Part shown: piece by piece, positions 28,567 to 37,164 of the stretch
Position numbering within the stretch: the stretch's first letter is position 1
Layout of the letters: each line of letters opens with the position of its first letter
NCBI RefSeq assembly: GCF_028621955.1
Contig: NZ_CP117516.1
Location: 2,192,001-2,256,000, forward strand
Reading direction: 5' to 3'
DNA length: 64,000 nucleotides
Origin: Erythrobacter sp. BLCC-B19
GTDB lineage: Bacteria > Pseudomonadota > Alphaproteobacteria > Sphingomonadales > Sphingomonadaceae
Notes under the pieces: model-generated
Database searches by the model: none
What the model saw: the letters and a program-made list of their open reading frames with translations, nothing else
What the model was told of the DNA's origin: nothing
Translations under genes and position numbers: made by a program

Positions 28567-28884
28567 ATGCCCAGACTGGTCGTCACCAACCGCGAAGGCG
28601 CCACCAGCGAGATCGAGGTCGCCGACGGCCTGACGGTGATGGAAGCGATCCGCGACAATGGCTTTGACGAGCTGCTGGCGCTGTGCGGCGGGTGCTGCTC
28701 TTGTGCGACCTGCCATGTGCACGTCGATCCCGCCTTCGCCGACAAGCTGCCGAAGATGAGCGAGGACGAGGACGATCTGCTGGAATCGAGCGATCATCGC
28801 GTCGCGACCAGCCGTCTGTCGTGCCAGATTCCCTTCTCCGCCGATCTGGACGGCCTGCACGTCACCATCGCGCCGGAAGATTGA
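28567..28884 (+). CDS. 2Fe-2S ferredoxin, adrenodoxin type
   Basis: A 105-residue electron carrier. The cluster ligands are Cys40, Cys46 and Cys49 (CX5CX2C within [15 protein letters not shown]) and Cys86 in RLSCQIPF. The adrenodoxin/putidaredoxin style, with acidic DEDDLLESS between ligands, suggests a P450 or dioxygenase partner. The start at 28567 has AAGGA upstream; an earlier frame-open ATG at 28534 would add a poorly conserved leader. It is followed closely by the DUF1905 gene. Confidence 0.95.
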   Translation: MPRLVVTNREGATSEIEVADGLTVMEAIRDNGFDELLALCGGCCSCATCHVHVDPAFADKLPKMSEDEDDLLESSDHRVATSRLSCQIPFSADLDGLHVTIAPED

Positions 28885-28902
28885 TCGGGTGGGGCGAGGC
28901 CG

Positions 28903-29274
28903 GTGGACGCTGACCTCGCCCGGTTCCTGCGCGACGAACTGGGCCTTGCGCCCGAAGGCAATGCCGCCGGGCCGTGGACCGTGACCGGCCCTGTGTGGCT
29001 GTGGCAGGGCAGCGACGGCGCGCCTGCCAAGGGCTCGTGGTATTTTCTCACCATCGATGGCGAAACCGCCGGCGCGATCCGTGCCGGTGCCGTGAATGCT
29101 GCGGCCTGGGGATCGGTCTATGTCGAGGCGACCGTTGGCGGCACGACATGGCGGACGTCGCTGTTCCCCTCCAAACAGGTCGGCGGCTGGCTGCTGCCCC
29201 TGAAGGCCGTGGTGCGCAAGGCCGAGAAAATCGCCGAAGGAACGGTGGTCGAAGCGGTGCTGGCGCTGGCCTGA
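28903..29274 (+). CDS. DUF1905 domain protein
   Basis: A 123-residue protein starting with GTG. The C-terminal half carries the DUF1905 pattern: TTWRTSLFPSK, GWLLPLKAVVRKAEKIAEG, VVEAVLAL. This is a small beta-barrel domain of unknown function often found near YdeI-type proteins. It is soluble, with no signal peptide. It lies 18 bp after the ferredoxin stop and 47 bp before cysK. Confidence 0.85.
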   Translation: MDADLARFLRDELGLAPEGNAAGPWTVTGPVWLWQGSDGAPAKGSWYFLTIDGETAGAIRAGAVNAAAWGSVYVEATVGGTTWRTSLFPSKQVGGWLLPLKAVVRKAEKIAEGTVVEAVLALA

Positions 29275-29321
29275 GGGACTTGGGCGTTGCGACCTGTGAT
29301 GCGAACGCCTAATTCACCGCA

Positions 29322-30344
29322 ATGAACATCACCCGACCCTTTGGCGATACGCTCGCCCTGATCGGCAATACCCCGCTCGTGCGCCTGACTGGCCCCTCCG
29401 AGGCGGCGGGCTGCGACATCTATGGCAAGTGCGAATTCGCCAACCCCGGCTCCTCGGTGAAAGACCGGGCGGCGCTGTGGATGATCCGCGATGCCGAAAG
29501 CCGGGGCGACCTCAAGCCCGGCGGCACGGTGATCGAGGGCACGGCGGGCAATACCGGAATCGGGATCGCACTCGTCGCCAATGCGCTGGGCTACAAGACG
29601 ATCATCGTCATGCCCGACAACCAGTCCAAGGAGAAGATGGACACGCTGCGCGCGCTGGGTGCCGAGCTGGTGCTGGTGCCGCCGACCAAATATTCCGATC
29701 CCGGCCACTTCCAGCACGTCTCGCGCCGGATGGCCGAGGAGACGCCGGGCGCGGTGTGGGCCGGGCAGTTCGACAATGTCGCCAACCGCAAGGCGCATAT
29801 CGAAGGCACCGCTCCGGAAATCTGGGAGCAGCTTGCGGGCCGCGTCGACGGCTTCACCTGCGCGGCAGGCACGGGCGGGACGATTGCCGGGGTGGGGATG
29901 GGCCTCAAGGAAAAGAATCCCGATATCCGCATCGCGCTCACCGACCCGCACGGCGCGGCGCTGTATAACTACTACGCCAAGGGCGAATTGCTCGCCGAAG
30001 GCTCCTCGGTCGCGGAAGGTATCGGGCAGGGGCGCATCACCGCCAATCTCGAAGGCGCACCGATCGACACGCAATACCGCATCGGCGACGAGGAAGGCCT
30101 CGTCTGGGTCGAACGGCTGCTGCGCGAGGAGGGGCTGTGCCTTGGCCTGTCGTCGGGCATCAATGTCGCAGGCGCCGTGGCGCTGGGCCGCGAACTGGTG
30201 GCCGAGGGGCGCGAGCGTCCGCAGGTCGTGACGATCCTGTGCGACACAGGCTTCCGCTATCTGTCGACCCTCTACAACCCCGAATGGCTGGCATCCAAGG
30301 GCTTGCCGCCGTTCGATTGGCTGGCGAAGGGAGCCGCCGCGTGA
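29322..30344 (+). CDS. cysK: cysteine synthase (O-acetylserine sulfhydrylase)
   Basis: A 340-residue PLP enzyme forming cysteine from O-acetylserine and sulphide. It has the PLP lysine K47 in NPGSSVKDRAAL, the phosphate/substrate loop GTAGNTG (73-79) and the PLP phosphate-binding TGGTIAGV segment. The C-terminus contains CDTGFRYLSTLYNPEW, typical of a CysK subgroup about 20-30 residues longer than E. coli CysK. The stop overlaps the GTG of the next gene. Confidence 0.94.
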   Translation: MNITRPFGDTLALIGNTPLVRLTGPSEAAGCDIYGKCEFANPGSSVKDRAALWMIRDAESRGDLKPGGTVIEGTAGNTGIGIALVANALGYKTIIVMPDNQSKEKMDTLRALGAELVLVPPTKYSDPGHFQHVSRRMAEETPGAVWAGQFDNVANRKAHIEGTAPEIWEQLAGRVDGFTCAAGTGGTIAGVGMGLKEKNPDIRIALTDPHGAALYNYYAKGELLAEGSSVAEGIGQGRITANLEGAPIDTQYRIGDEEGLVWVERLLREEGLCLGLSSGINVAGAVALGRELVAEGRERPQVVTILCDTGFRYLSTLYNPEWLASKGLPPFDWLAKGAAA

Positions 30345-30757
30345 GCCGGCTGTCGTGGCGCGAGCGGGTGCGGCGGATGAACCAGCGCAGCCTGTTTGCG
30401 CCGGGCCGGGCCGCAGGCGTGCTGACCGGTGCCTCGCCGGACGAGTCCGAGGCGTCCCCGCCTGCCGGTCAGGCCCGCGCCGAGGCGGTGCAACGGCTTC
30501 AGGTCGGCTTGTTCGGCATCGGCGCGATGGTGCTGCTGGTGGGGCTTGCCAGCATCATCGGAGGACAGGCCGAGCGCAACGATCAGCTCGCCGCGCCCGA
30601 GGCGGCCCCCACCACCGAGCCGAGTGCCGCCGCCGCGCAGGCCAATCCGCTCGCTGATGCGGGCGTGGTGCCCGATATTGCCGCCGAGCCGAGCGCGGCG
30701 CCTTCGGCAGCGCCGGTCGTGCCGGATGCGCCGGGCAATGCCGCGCCTGCGCAATAA
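30341..30757 (+). CDS. single-span membrane protein with Ala/Pro-rich tail
   Basis: A 138-residue protein starting at a GTG that overlaps the cysK stop (GTGA). One hydrophobic segment lies at about residues 56-75 (LFGIGAMVLLVGLASIIGG). The rest of the C-terminus is low-complexity and rich in A, P and E, likely periplasmic. The family is not recognised. It overlaps the start of the following lipoprotein gene, so the two may work together. Confidence 0.65.
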   Translation: MSRLSWRERVRRMNQRSLFAPGRAAGVLTGASPDESEASPPAGQARAEAVQRLQVGLFGIGAMVLLVGLASIIGGQAERNDQLAAPEAAPTTEPSAAAAQANPLADAGVVPDIAAEPSAAPSAAPVVPDAPGNAAPAQ

Positions 30758-31538
30758 CCGCCGCGCCGCACGCGCGCTGCTGTGCGGGGCGCTGTGTCTT
30801 GCCCTCAGCGCTTGCGGGGCTTCGTCCTCTCCCGCCGCGCCGCCAACGCCCGAACCGGCGGCATCGCGTCCGGCGCTGGGCGTGATGACCAGCCTTCCGC
30901 TCTACTGGCCGCTGGGTGCCGATATCGCCGCGATTGCTGCGGGTAGCGCGCCTGTGCCGTGGCAGCGCGGCGTGCTTGAGCAGGCCTTCCGCCTGACCCC
31001 GCTCGACACGCTGTCGCCCATGCCCGGCCTTGCGCCCGATGCGCCTGAGATCGACCCGCTGGTGGGCCTTGATCGGCTGGCGGTGATCCAGCCACGCGGG
31101 CTTTCGCCATCCGACAATGTCGCGCTCGATGATTGGGTGCGCGCCGGGGGGCGGCTGCTGCTGGTGCTCGATCCGCAGCTGACCGGCGAATATGATCTGC
31201 CGCTCGGCGATCCGCGCCGCCCTGCGCAAAGCGCGTTGATCCCGCCGGTCGCGGCGCGCTGGGGACTGGCGATTGCCTTTGATGAGGCGCAGGCGCCCGA
31301 GCCGAAGGCCCAGTCCATCGGCACGGCGACGGTTCCGCTCGTGCTGGCGGGCCAGATTGCCGTGACCGATCCTGGCGCTGCGCAATGCACGCTGCTGGCC
31401 GCAGGCGCGGCGGCGCGCTGCAAGGTCGGGGCAGGGCAGGTGACCGTGATCGCGGATGCGGCCATCTTCGAGCACGCGGAACTGGCGGGCGAGGGCGGGG
31501 CGGCGCTCGCGGCGCTGATGAAGGCGGTGCTGGGATGA
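30738..31538 (+). CDS. lipoprotein with GldG-like domain, unknown function
   Basis: A 266-residue protein with a lipoprotein signal peptide (ALLCGALCLALSAC, lipobox LSAC). The mature part contains GVMTSLPLYWP and DPLVGLDRLAVIQPRGLSPSDNVALDDWVRAGGRLLLVLDP, the pattern of the GldG/DUF4350-like uncharacterised ABC-accessory domain. An upstream in-frame ATG at 30726 is possible. It overlaps the previous gene by 20 bases and lies upstream of the mraZ control region. Confidence 0.65.
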   Translation: MPRLRNNRRAARALLCGALCLALSACGASSSPAAPPTPEPAASRPALGVMTSLPLYWPLGADIAAIAAGSAPVPWQRGVLEQAFRLTPLDTLSPMPGLAPDAPEIDPLVGLDRLAVIQPRGLSPSDNVALDDWVRAGGRLLLVLDPQLTGEYDLPLGDPRRPAQSALIPPVAARWGLAIAFDEAQAPEPKAQSIGTATVPLVLAGQIAVTDPGAAQCTLLAAGAAARCKVGAGQVTVIADAAIFEHAELAGEGGAALAALMKAVLG

Positions 31539-31564
31539 TGCGGGCGGAGCGGCGATCAGGGCAC

Positions 31565-31621
31565 GGGAAATTGCGGGACGCGCGGGACTCGGATTCGCGC
31601 CGATCCGGGGAAACCACGGGA
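31565..31621 (+). promoter_or_regulatory. forward array of GGGA boxes upstream of mraZ
   Basis: GGGA occurs at 31565, 31575, 31584, 31608 and 31618, spaced 10, 9, 24 and 10 bases. In E. coli, MraZ represses its own operon by binding TGGG-type direct repeats separated by about 10 bases. This array is a candidate MraZ site. A second array of inverse orientation lies 100 bp downstream. Confidence 0.5.
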
Positions 31622-31705
31622 CATACCCGGTTTGTTCCGCGAAAATCGGAGTTTAGGCGATGAATGTCACGGTGAGTGGGGCGCTGGTGACGAGAGTCAT
31701 TTGTA

Positions 31706-31765
31706 GGAAAATCAATATTTTCCCACCTTTTCCCTAAGAATCCCTAGAAAATCCCTTCCATCCCC
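31706..31765 (-). promoter_or_regulatory. reverse array of GGGA boxes (MraZ-type) and AT-rich palindrome
   Basis: TCCC on the plus strand starts at 31721, 31731, 31741, 31752 and 31761, a 9-11-base rhythm. Read on the minus strand this gives repeated (A/T)GGGA. It fits the known MraZ operator pattern better than the upstream array. An inverted repeat GGAAAAT-CAAT-ATTTTCC (31706-31723) borders it. No clear -35/-10 pair could be fixed. Confidence 0.6.
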
Positions 31766-31960
31766 GCCGCTTCCCCGATATGACCGGGGACCATCAGACA
31801 TGCCTGTATGTCTTGCGTCCGATCTGTGGGGGTCGGCGCACCGGCGGCGCTTGCGCGCTTGCCGGGCCGCAGAGGGCGTGTCCGGGGGAGTTTCGAGCGC
31901 GGCAATGCGCGGTCAGCCCGAAAGGGGCCGGTCGCGGGGGTTGAAGGGGATCGCAGGCAC

Positions 31961-32461
31961 GTGTCTGCTTTTGTGGGATATAACGGCCAAGCCTTCTCGC
32001 CTGCTGGCGACAAGGGCCGCTTTGTCCTGCCTCCGGCCTTCCGCAAGGCGGTGAAGGAAAGCTCGGGCGGGAGCCGCACCCTGTGCCTCGCCGCCCACGC
32101 CAAGCTCGATTGCCTCGTCGGCTTCGGCCTTTCGCGCATCGAGGAACTGCACGCGCAGCTCGATCAGGAAGCCGCCGACGCCGTGACCCTCAAGAACGCC
32201 GATTTCGACCGCGATGTGCGCGCCGCCCAGCTGTTCGGCTTCGAGCAGCTGCCCTTCGACGATTCCGGCCGCTTCGTCATGCCCGACTACCTGCGCGATC
32301 TCGGCAAGGTCGAGGATGGGCTCTACTTCCAGGGCTCGGGCCGGTTCTTCTTCGTCTGGGCACCCGATCAGCTCAAGGCGATGGGCCCCGAATGGAAGAG
32401 CGCGCAGGCCGCCTGTGCCAAGCTGATGGCGGCAGCGAAGAAGGGGGGCACGGCGGAATGA
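31961..32461 (+). CDS. mraZ: MraZ, transcriptional regulator of the dcw cluster
   Basis: A 166-residue double AbrB-like (SpoVT) domain protein, first gene of the cluster, repressing its own operon in E. coli. The chosen GTG at 31961 gives [24 protein letters not shown] at the N-terminus, matching the family. The frame is open to 31808, but that part is basic and unlike MraZ. The second domain has [17 protein letters not shown]. The C-terminus is slightly longer than in E. coli. The stop overlaps the rsmH ATG. Confidence 0.92.
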   Translation: MSAFVGYNGQAFSPAGDKGRFVLPPAFRKAVKESSGGSRTLCLAAHAKLDCLVGFGLSRIEELHAQLDQEAADAVTLKNADFDRDVRAAQLFGFEQLPFDDSGRFVMPDYLRDLGKVEDGLYFQGSGRFFFVWAPDQLKAMGPEWKSAQAACAKLMAAAKKGGTAE

Positions 32462-33402
32462 GCCAGATCGCACCCCACATCCCCGTGCTGCTCGACGAGG
32501 TGATCGCCGCGATTGCCCCGCGCCCCGGCATGACCATCGTCGACGCGACCTTCGGTGCGGGCGGCTATACCACCGCGCTGCTCGAAGCGGGCGCGCAGGT
32601 CCATGCCTTCGACCGCGATCCCGACGCGATTGCCGCCGGGCAGGCGCTCGTCGCCCGCTTCGAGGGCCGGTTGGTGCTGCACCCGGCGCGTTTTTCCGCG
32701 ATGCGGGCAGAGCTTGCCGCCATCGGCGTGCACAGCGTCGATGCTGTCGTCATGGACATCGGCGTCTCCTCGATGCAGCTCGATCAGGGCGAGCGTGGCT
32801 TTGCCTTCATGCATGACGGCCCGCTCGATATGCGCATGAGCCAGGCTGGCGAGAGCGCCGCCGATTTCCTCAACACCGCCGACGAGGAAGCCATCGCCAA
32901 CGTGCTCTACACCTATGGCGAGGAGCGCCAGTCGCGCCGCGTCGCCCGCGCGATCGTCGCAGCGCGCCCGCTGACCACCACGGGCGAGCTCGCCCGCGTG
33001 GTGCGCCGCGCGCTCGGCCACAAGCCTCACGACAAGAAGGACCCCGCGACCCGCACCTTCCAGGCGGTGCGCATCCACGTGAACGACGAGCTGGGCGAGC
33101 TCGAAGCCGGGCTCGCTGCCGCCGAGGCGCTGCTGGGCGAGGGCGGCGTGCTCGCCGTGGTCAGCTTCCACAGCCTCGAAGACCGCATCTGCAAGCAGTT
33201 CTTCAAGGCGGCAAGCGGCGCAGGCCGTGCGGTCTCGCGCCATCTGCCCGGGGAAATCCCGGGGCCGCCGCCCACCTTCGCGCAGGTTTCCAAGGCTATT
33301 CGTCCCTCAGAGGCCGAAATCGCCCGCAACCCGCGCGCCCGTTCATCCACCCTGCGCCACGCGATCCGCACCGGCGCGCCAGCGAGGAGCATAGCCGCAT
33401 GA
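32458..33402 (+). CDS. rsmH: 16S rRNA m4C1402 methyltransferase
   Basis: A 314-residue SAM-dependent methyltransferase acting on C1402 of 16S rRNA. The start [17 protein letters not shown] motif [10 protein letters not shown] (29-38), the catalytic-region [25 protein letters not shown], and [16 protein letters not shown] are all family hallmarks. ATGA overlaps on both sides link it to mraZ and ftsL. Confidence 0.97.
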   Translation: MSQIAPHIPVLLDEVIAAIAPRPGMTIVDATFGAGGYTTALLEAGAQVHAFDRDPDAIAAGQALVARFEGRLVLHPARFSAMRAELAAIGVHSVDAVVMDIGVSSMQLDQGERGFAFMHDGPLDMRMSQAGESAADFLNTADEEAIANVLYTYGEERQSRRVARAIVAARPLTTTGELARVVRRALGHKPHDKKDPATRTFQAVRIHVNDELGELEAGLAAAEALLGEGGVLAVVSFHSLEDRICKQFFKAASGAGRAVSRHLPGEIPGPPPTFAQVSKAIRPSEAEIARNPRARSSTLRHAIRTGAPARSIAA

Positions 33403-33947
33403 TGAACCGCTCTCAGGCCCGTTCGCTGGGTTGGGCCGCCGTTCTGGCGGTGTGCCTTGCGATGTTGGTGGTGCTCAGCTTCAAGGTGCACGCGGTCAAG
33501 AGCGAGGTCTTGCTCGCCGAACGCACCCTTATCGCGCTCGAGCGCGAGACGATGCTGCTCGAAACCGAATTCCAGACCCGCGCCAACCAGCGCCAGCTGG
33601 CCGAATGGAACGCGGTCGAGTTCGGCTATGCGGCCCCGCGCGCCGGGCAGTTCCTCGATGGCGAGCGCCAGCTTGCTAGCCTCGGCGAACAGCTTGGCCC
33701 GGATGCGCCTGCGCCGATCCGCCTCGCCCGCGCCGATGCCAGCGACGCGGCCGCCGCGGCCGAAGACGCGCCGATGCGCTCGCCGGTGTCGGGTGCCAAG
33801 GTCGCGATGGCCCGCGCCGAGCCTGAGAAGGCTTCGGGCGAAGTCTTTGCCGAGGCCTTCGGCGACTTTCTGATCGAAGCCTCGCCGATCCGCCCGGCGC
33901 GGGCGGAGACCCCCAAGACGCTGCCGGTGAAGGGAACTGCGGAATGA
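33399..33947 (+). CDS. ftsL: cell division protein FtsL
   Basis: A 182-residue bitopic protein. A short N-terminus is followed by a membrane segment at about 10-28 and a heptad-like stretch ([26 protein letters not shown]) that would form a coiled coil with FtsB, then the conserved [11 protein letters not shown]. The C-terminal 80 residues are Ala/Pro-rich and not conserved, making it longer than enterobacterial FtsL. Assignment rests on topology and position between rsmH and ftsI. Confidence 0.85.
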   Translation: MMNRSQARSLGWAAVLAVCLAMLVVLSFKVHAVKSEVLLAERTLIALERETMLLETEFQTRANQRQLAEWNAVEFGYAAPRAGQFLDGERQLASLGEQLGPDAPAPIRLARADASDAAAAAEDAPMRSPVSGAKVAMARAEPEKASGEVFAEAFGDFLIEASPIRPARAETPKTLPVKGTAE

Positions 33948-35692
33948 TCGCGCTGGCGGCGCCGCGCGCCGCACACGCTGCTACCCCCGTCATTCCCGCC
34001 GGACGCCTGCCCGGTGTCAGCCTGCGCGCGCAGGCGCTCAACACCGCCAAGCTCAGAGCCCTGTGGCTGCTGGGCGGCTTTGCCGCGGTTGCCTCGGTTG
34101 CCTTGCTGCGGATCGCTTCGCTCGGGCTTGACGGGCAGGCACCCGAACACGCGAGCCTCGAAGACGCGCTGCTGCCGCCGCGCGGCGAGATTACCGACCG
34201 CAACGGCGCGCCGCTGGCGCGTGCCTTTCCCGCCTATGCGCTGCGCTTCAACCCGGCGGCGATGGGCGACAGCGGCGCGCCGCTGGTGCGTGATCCCGAA
34301 ACGATCGCCAAGGAGCTGAAGGCGATCTTCCCCGATATCGACGAGGCCCGCATGGCGCGCCGCCTCGCTTCGGGCAAGGCAGGCTACCTGCGCCGCCGGA
34401 TCCTGCCCGAAGAAGCCAACAAGGTCTTTGCGCTGGGCGAAATCGCGCTCGAAATCCCGCGCGAGACCGATCGCTACTATCCGCAAGGCTCGCTGGCCGC
34501 GCACGTGCTGGGCTATGTCGCGGAAACCAAGGAGCGCACCGGCGGGCAGATCGGCATGGAGCGGGTGCTGGAAGAGCGCCTGACCCACCCCGTCAAGCGC
34601 GGCGAACCGGTGGCGCTGTCGATCGATGTCCGGGTGCAGGGCGCGCTCGAGGACGAATTGCGGCGCGGGATGCTGGCGACCAATGCGATCGGCGCGGCCG
34701 GCATCGTCCTCGATGTCGACACCGGCGAGATCATGGCGCTCGCCTCGCTCCCCGATTTCGACCCCAACGCCGTTCCTGCCAGCGGGAGCGTCAATGTCAC
34801 CAACCGCGTGACCAATGGGGTCTATGAACTCGGATCGACCTTCAAGCCGCTGACGGTGGCCGCTGCGATTGATGCGGGCGTCGTGCGCGATCTGGGACGG
34901 CAGTGGAATGCTGCGCCGGTGCCGGTTGGCCGCCGCACGATCAAGGATTCGCACGATATGGGCGCCAGCCTCAACGTGCCGCAGGCGTTGGTGCATTCGT
35001 CCAACACCGTGACCGCGCGCGTGGCGGACGAGCTGGGTGCGGACAAGATGCGCCGGGCGATGATGGATCTGGGCATGGACAGCCCCCCCTTCATCGAACT
35101 GCCCGCGCGTTCCAAGCCGCTCTGGCCCAAGGGCAACTGGAGCCGTGTCACCAACATGACTGTCGGTTTCGGCCACGGCCTTGCCGTGACCCCGCTGCAC
35201 CTTGCCAGCGCCTATGCGGCGATGGTCAATGGCGGCATCTGGCGGCCTTCGACCCTGATGAAGCTGGCCCCTGCCGATGTGCCGCGCGGGCGGCGGGTGT
35301 TCAAGGAATCGACCTCCTCGCGGATGCGCCAGCTCTTGCGGATGATTTCGCTCTACGGCACCGGCAGGAGCGCGGATTCCCCGGGCTACCGTGTCGGTGG
35401 CAAGACCGGTTCGGCCGAAAAGGCCGGGCGCGGCGGGTATAACAAGACCTCGCTGGTGTCCTCCTTTGCTGCCGCCTTCCCGATGGATGCGCCGCGCTAT
35501 GTGGTGGTGGTGGTGGTCGACGAGCCCAAGGGCACCATCGCCAGCAGCTTCCAGCGCACCGCTGCCTTCACATCGGCCCCGATCGTCGGCAAGCTGGTGC
35601 CGCGCATCGGCCCGATCCTCGGCGTGCAGCCGGACGAGACGCGCGATGTCGACATCTCGGATCTCAAATATCTCGTGGGCGACGCGGAATGA
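33944..35692 (+). CDS. ftsI: peptidoglycan D,D-transpeptidase FtsI (PBP3)
   Basis: A 582-residue class B penicillin-binding protein of the divisome that crosslinks septal peptidoglycan. It has an N-terminal anchor (about 40-60), a pedestal domain starting LPPRGEITDRNG, and a transpeptidase domain with the active-site Ser298 in STFK, SSN (352-354) and KTG (487-489). ATGA overlaps occur at both ends with ftsL and murE. The run YVVVVVVDEPKG lies in the final strand region before the C-terminus. Confidence 0.97.
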   Translation: MIALAAPRAAHAATPVIPAGRLPGVSLRAQALNTAKLRALWLLGGFAAVASVALLRIASLGLDGQAPEHASLEDALLPPRGEITDRNGAPLARAFPAYALRFNPAAMGDSGAPLVRDPETIAKELKAIFPDIDEARMARRLASGKAGYLRRRILPEEANKVFALGEIALEIPRETDRYYPQGSLAAHVLGYVAETKERTGGQIGMERVLEERLTHPVKRGEPVALSIDVRVQGALEDELRRGMLATNAIGAAGIVLDVDTGEIMALASLPDFDPNAVPASGSVNVTNRVTNGVYELGSTFKPLTVAAAIDAGVVRDLGRQWNAAPVPVGRRTIKDSHDMGASLNVPQALVHSSNTVTARVADELGADKMRRAMMDLGMDSPPFIELPARSKPLWPKGNWSRVTNMTVGFGHGLAVTPLHLASAYAAMVNGGIWRPSTLMKLAPADVPRGRRVFKESTSSRMRQLLRMISLYGTGRSADSPGYRVGGKTGSAEKAGRGGYNKTSLVSSFAAAFPMDAPRYVVVVVVDEPKGTIASSFQRTAAFTSAPIVGKLVPRIGPILGVQPDETRDVDISDLKYLVGDAE

Positions 35693-37164
35693 AACTGGCT
35701 GATCTGCTTGCCCAGGCGGGGCTGGACAGCGCGGGTGCGGCGGACGTGACCGTGACCGGCTTTGCCATCGACCATCGCAAGGTCGCCCCCGGAACCATCT
35801 TCGGCGCCTTTGAAGGCGCAACAGTCAATGGCGAGGACTTCATCCGCCCCGCCATCGAAGCGGGCGCGGTTGCCGTCGTCGCCCGCCCTCAAGCCCGCGT
35901 CGAGGGTGCGCTGCACATTATCGACGTCACCCCCCGACGCGCCTTTGCGCGCCTCGCCGCGGGCTTTTTTTCTCCCTACCCGGCCACCATCGCAGCGGTG
36001 ACGGGGACCAACGGCAAGACTTCGACTGTCGAGATGACGCGCCAGATCTGGCGCATGGCGGGCGAGCGCGCAGCGAGCATCGGCACGCTGGGCGTGACAA
36101 CGCCTGACGGGAGCGTCTCGACCGGGCTGACCACGCCCGACATCGTCACCTTCCTCGCCAACATGGCCGGCCTCGCGCGTGAAGGCGTGACCCATGTTGC
36201 CTACGAAGCTTCCAGCCACGGCCTCGACCAGTATCGGGGCGAGGGGCCGGTGGTTTCGGCCAGCGCCTTCACCAATTTCAGCCGCGACCATCTCGACTAC
36301 CACGGCACGATGGAGGTCTATTTCGCGGCCAAGATGCGGCTGTTCACCGAGGTTGTCGCGCCCGGCAGTCTGGCGGTGATCCATGATGCGGGCGATGGGT
36401 CCGAGTGGACGGCCAAAGCGATTGCCGCGGCATCGGCGCGCGGGCTCTCTGTGCTGACCGTGGGCGAGGGGGGCAGCTTCCTCAGGCTGATCGCGCGTGA
36501 ACCCGGCCAGTTGGGCCAGCTTCTTCACATCGAGCATGAAGGCACGGTGCGGAAGATCAACCTGCCGCTGATCGGCGCCTATCAGGCGGCCAATGCGCTG
36601 GTTGCGGCGGGGCTGGCGCTGGGGACGGGGGTTCCGGCATCAGGCGTGTTTGACGCGCTGACCCGTCTGCAGCCCGTGCGCGGGCGGCTGGAGCGCGCGG
36701 CGCTCAATGCCGCGGGCGCACCCGCCTATGTCGACTATGCCCACACCCCCGATGCGCTTGAAGCGGCCATCGCCGCCTTGCGCCCGCACGTTGCGGCCGG
36801 CGGCAAGCTGATCGTCGTGTTCGGCGCAGGCGGCGACCGCGATGCGGGCAAGCGCCCGCAGATGGGCGAAGTCGCCGCGCGCGCCGCCGACATCGCCATC
36901 GTCACCGACGACAATCCGCGCTCCGAAGACCCCGCGGCCATCCGCGCAGCCATCATGGCAGGCGCTGGCCCCAACACCCGCGACATCGCAGGCCGCCGCG
37001 CGGCCATCGCTGCCGCAATTGGGGAAGCCGGGCCGCGCGATATTGTGCTGATCGCGGGCAAAGGCCACGAGCAAGGTCAGATATTCGGGTCTGGAGACAC
37101 CATGCGGATCGAAGCTTTCGACGATGTCGAGGTTGCGCGCGAATGTGCCGGAGGGCAGCTGTGA
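35689..37164 (+). CDS. murE: UDP-MurNAc-tripeptide synthetase, meso-DAP type
   Basis: A 491-residue cytosolic Mur ligase adding the third residue of the stem peptide. It has the ATP loop GTNGKTS (106-112), the Mur-family HLDYHGTMEVY stretch, a substrate Lys in the FAAKMRLF region, and DNPR (408-411). This last motif is the specificity signature for meso-diaminopimelate rather than lysine. Its stop overlaps the murF ATG (TGATG). Confidence 0.97.
   Translation: MKLADLLAQAGLDSAGAADVTVTGFAIDHRKVAPGTIFGAFEGATVNGEDFIRPAIEAGAVAVVARPQARVEGALHIIDVTPRRAFARLAAGFFSPYPATIAAVTGTNGKTSTVEMTRQIWRMAGERAASIGTLGVTTPDGSVSTGLTTPDIVTFLANMAGLAREGVTHVAYEASSHGLDQYRGEGPVVSASAFTNFSRDHLDYHGTMEVYFAAKMRLFTEVVAPGSLAVIHDAGDGSEWTAKAIAAASARGLSVLTVGEGGSFLRLIAREPGQLGQLLHIEHEGTVRKINLPLIGAYQAANALVAAGLALGTGVPASGVFDALTRLQPVRGRLERAALNAAGAPAYVDYAHTPDALEAAIAALRPHVAAGGKLIVVFGAGGDRDAGKRPQMGEVAARAADIAIVTDDNPRSEDPAAIRAAIMAGAGPNTRDIAGRRAAIAAAIGEAGPRDIVLIAGKGHEQGQIFGSGDTMRIEAFDDVEVARECAGGQL

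Noticed and set aside
31808..31960. 51-codon extension of mraZ
   Set aside because: Basic, unlike MraZ N-termini; the GTG at 31961 restores the normal domain start.
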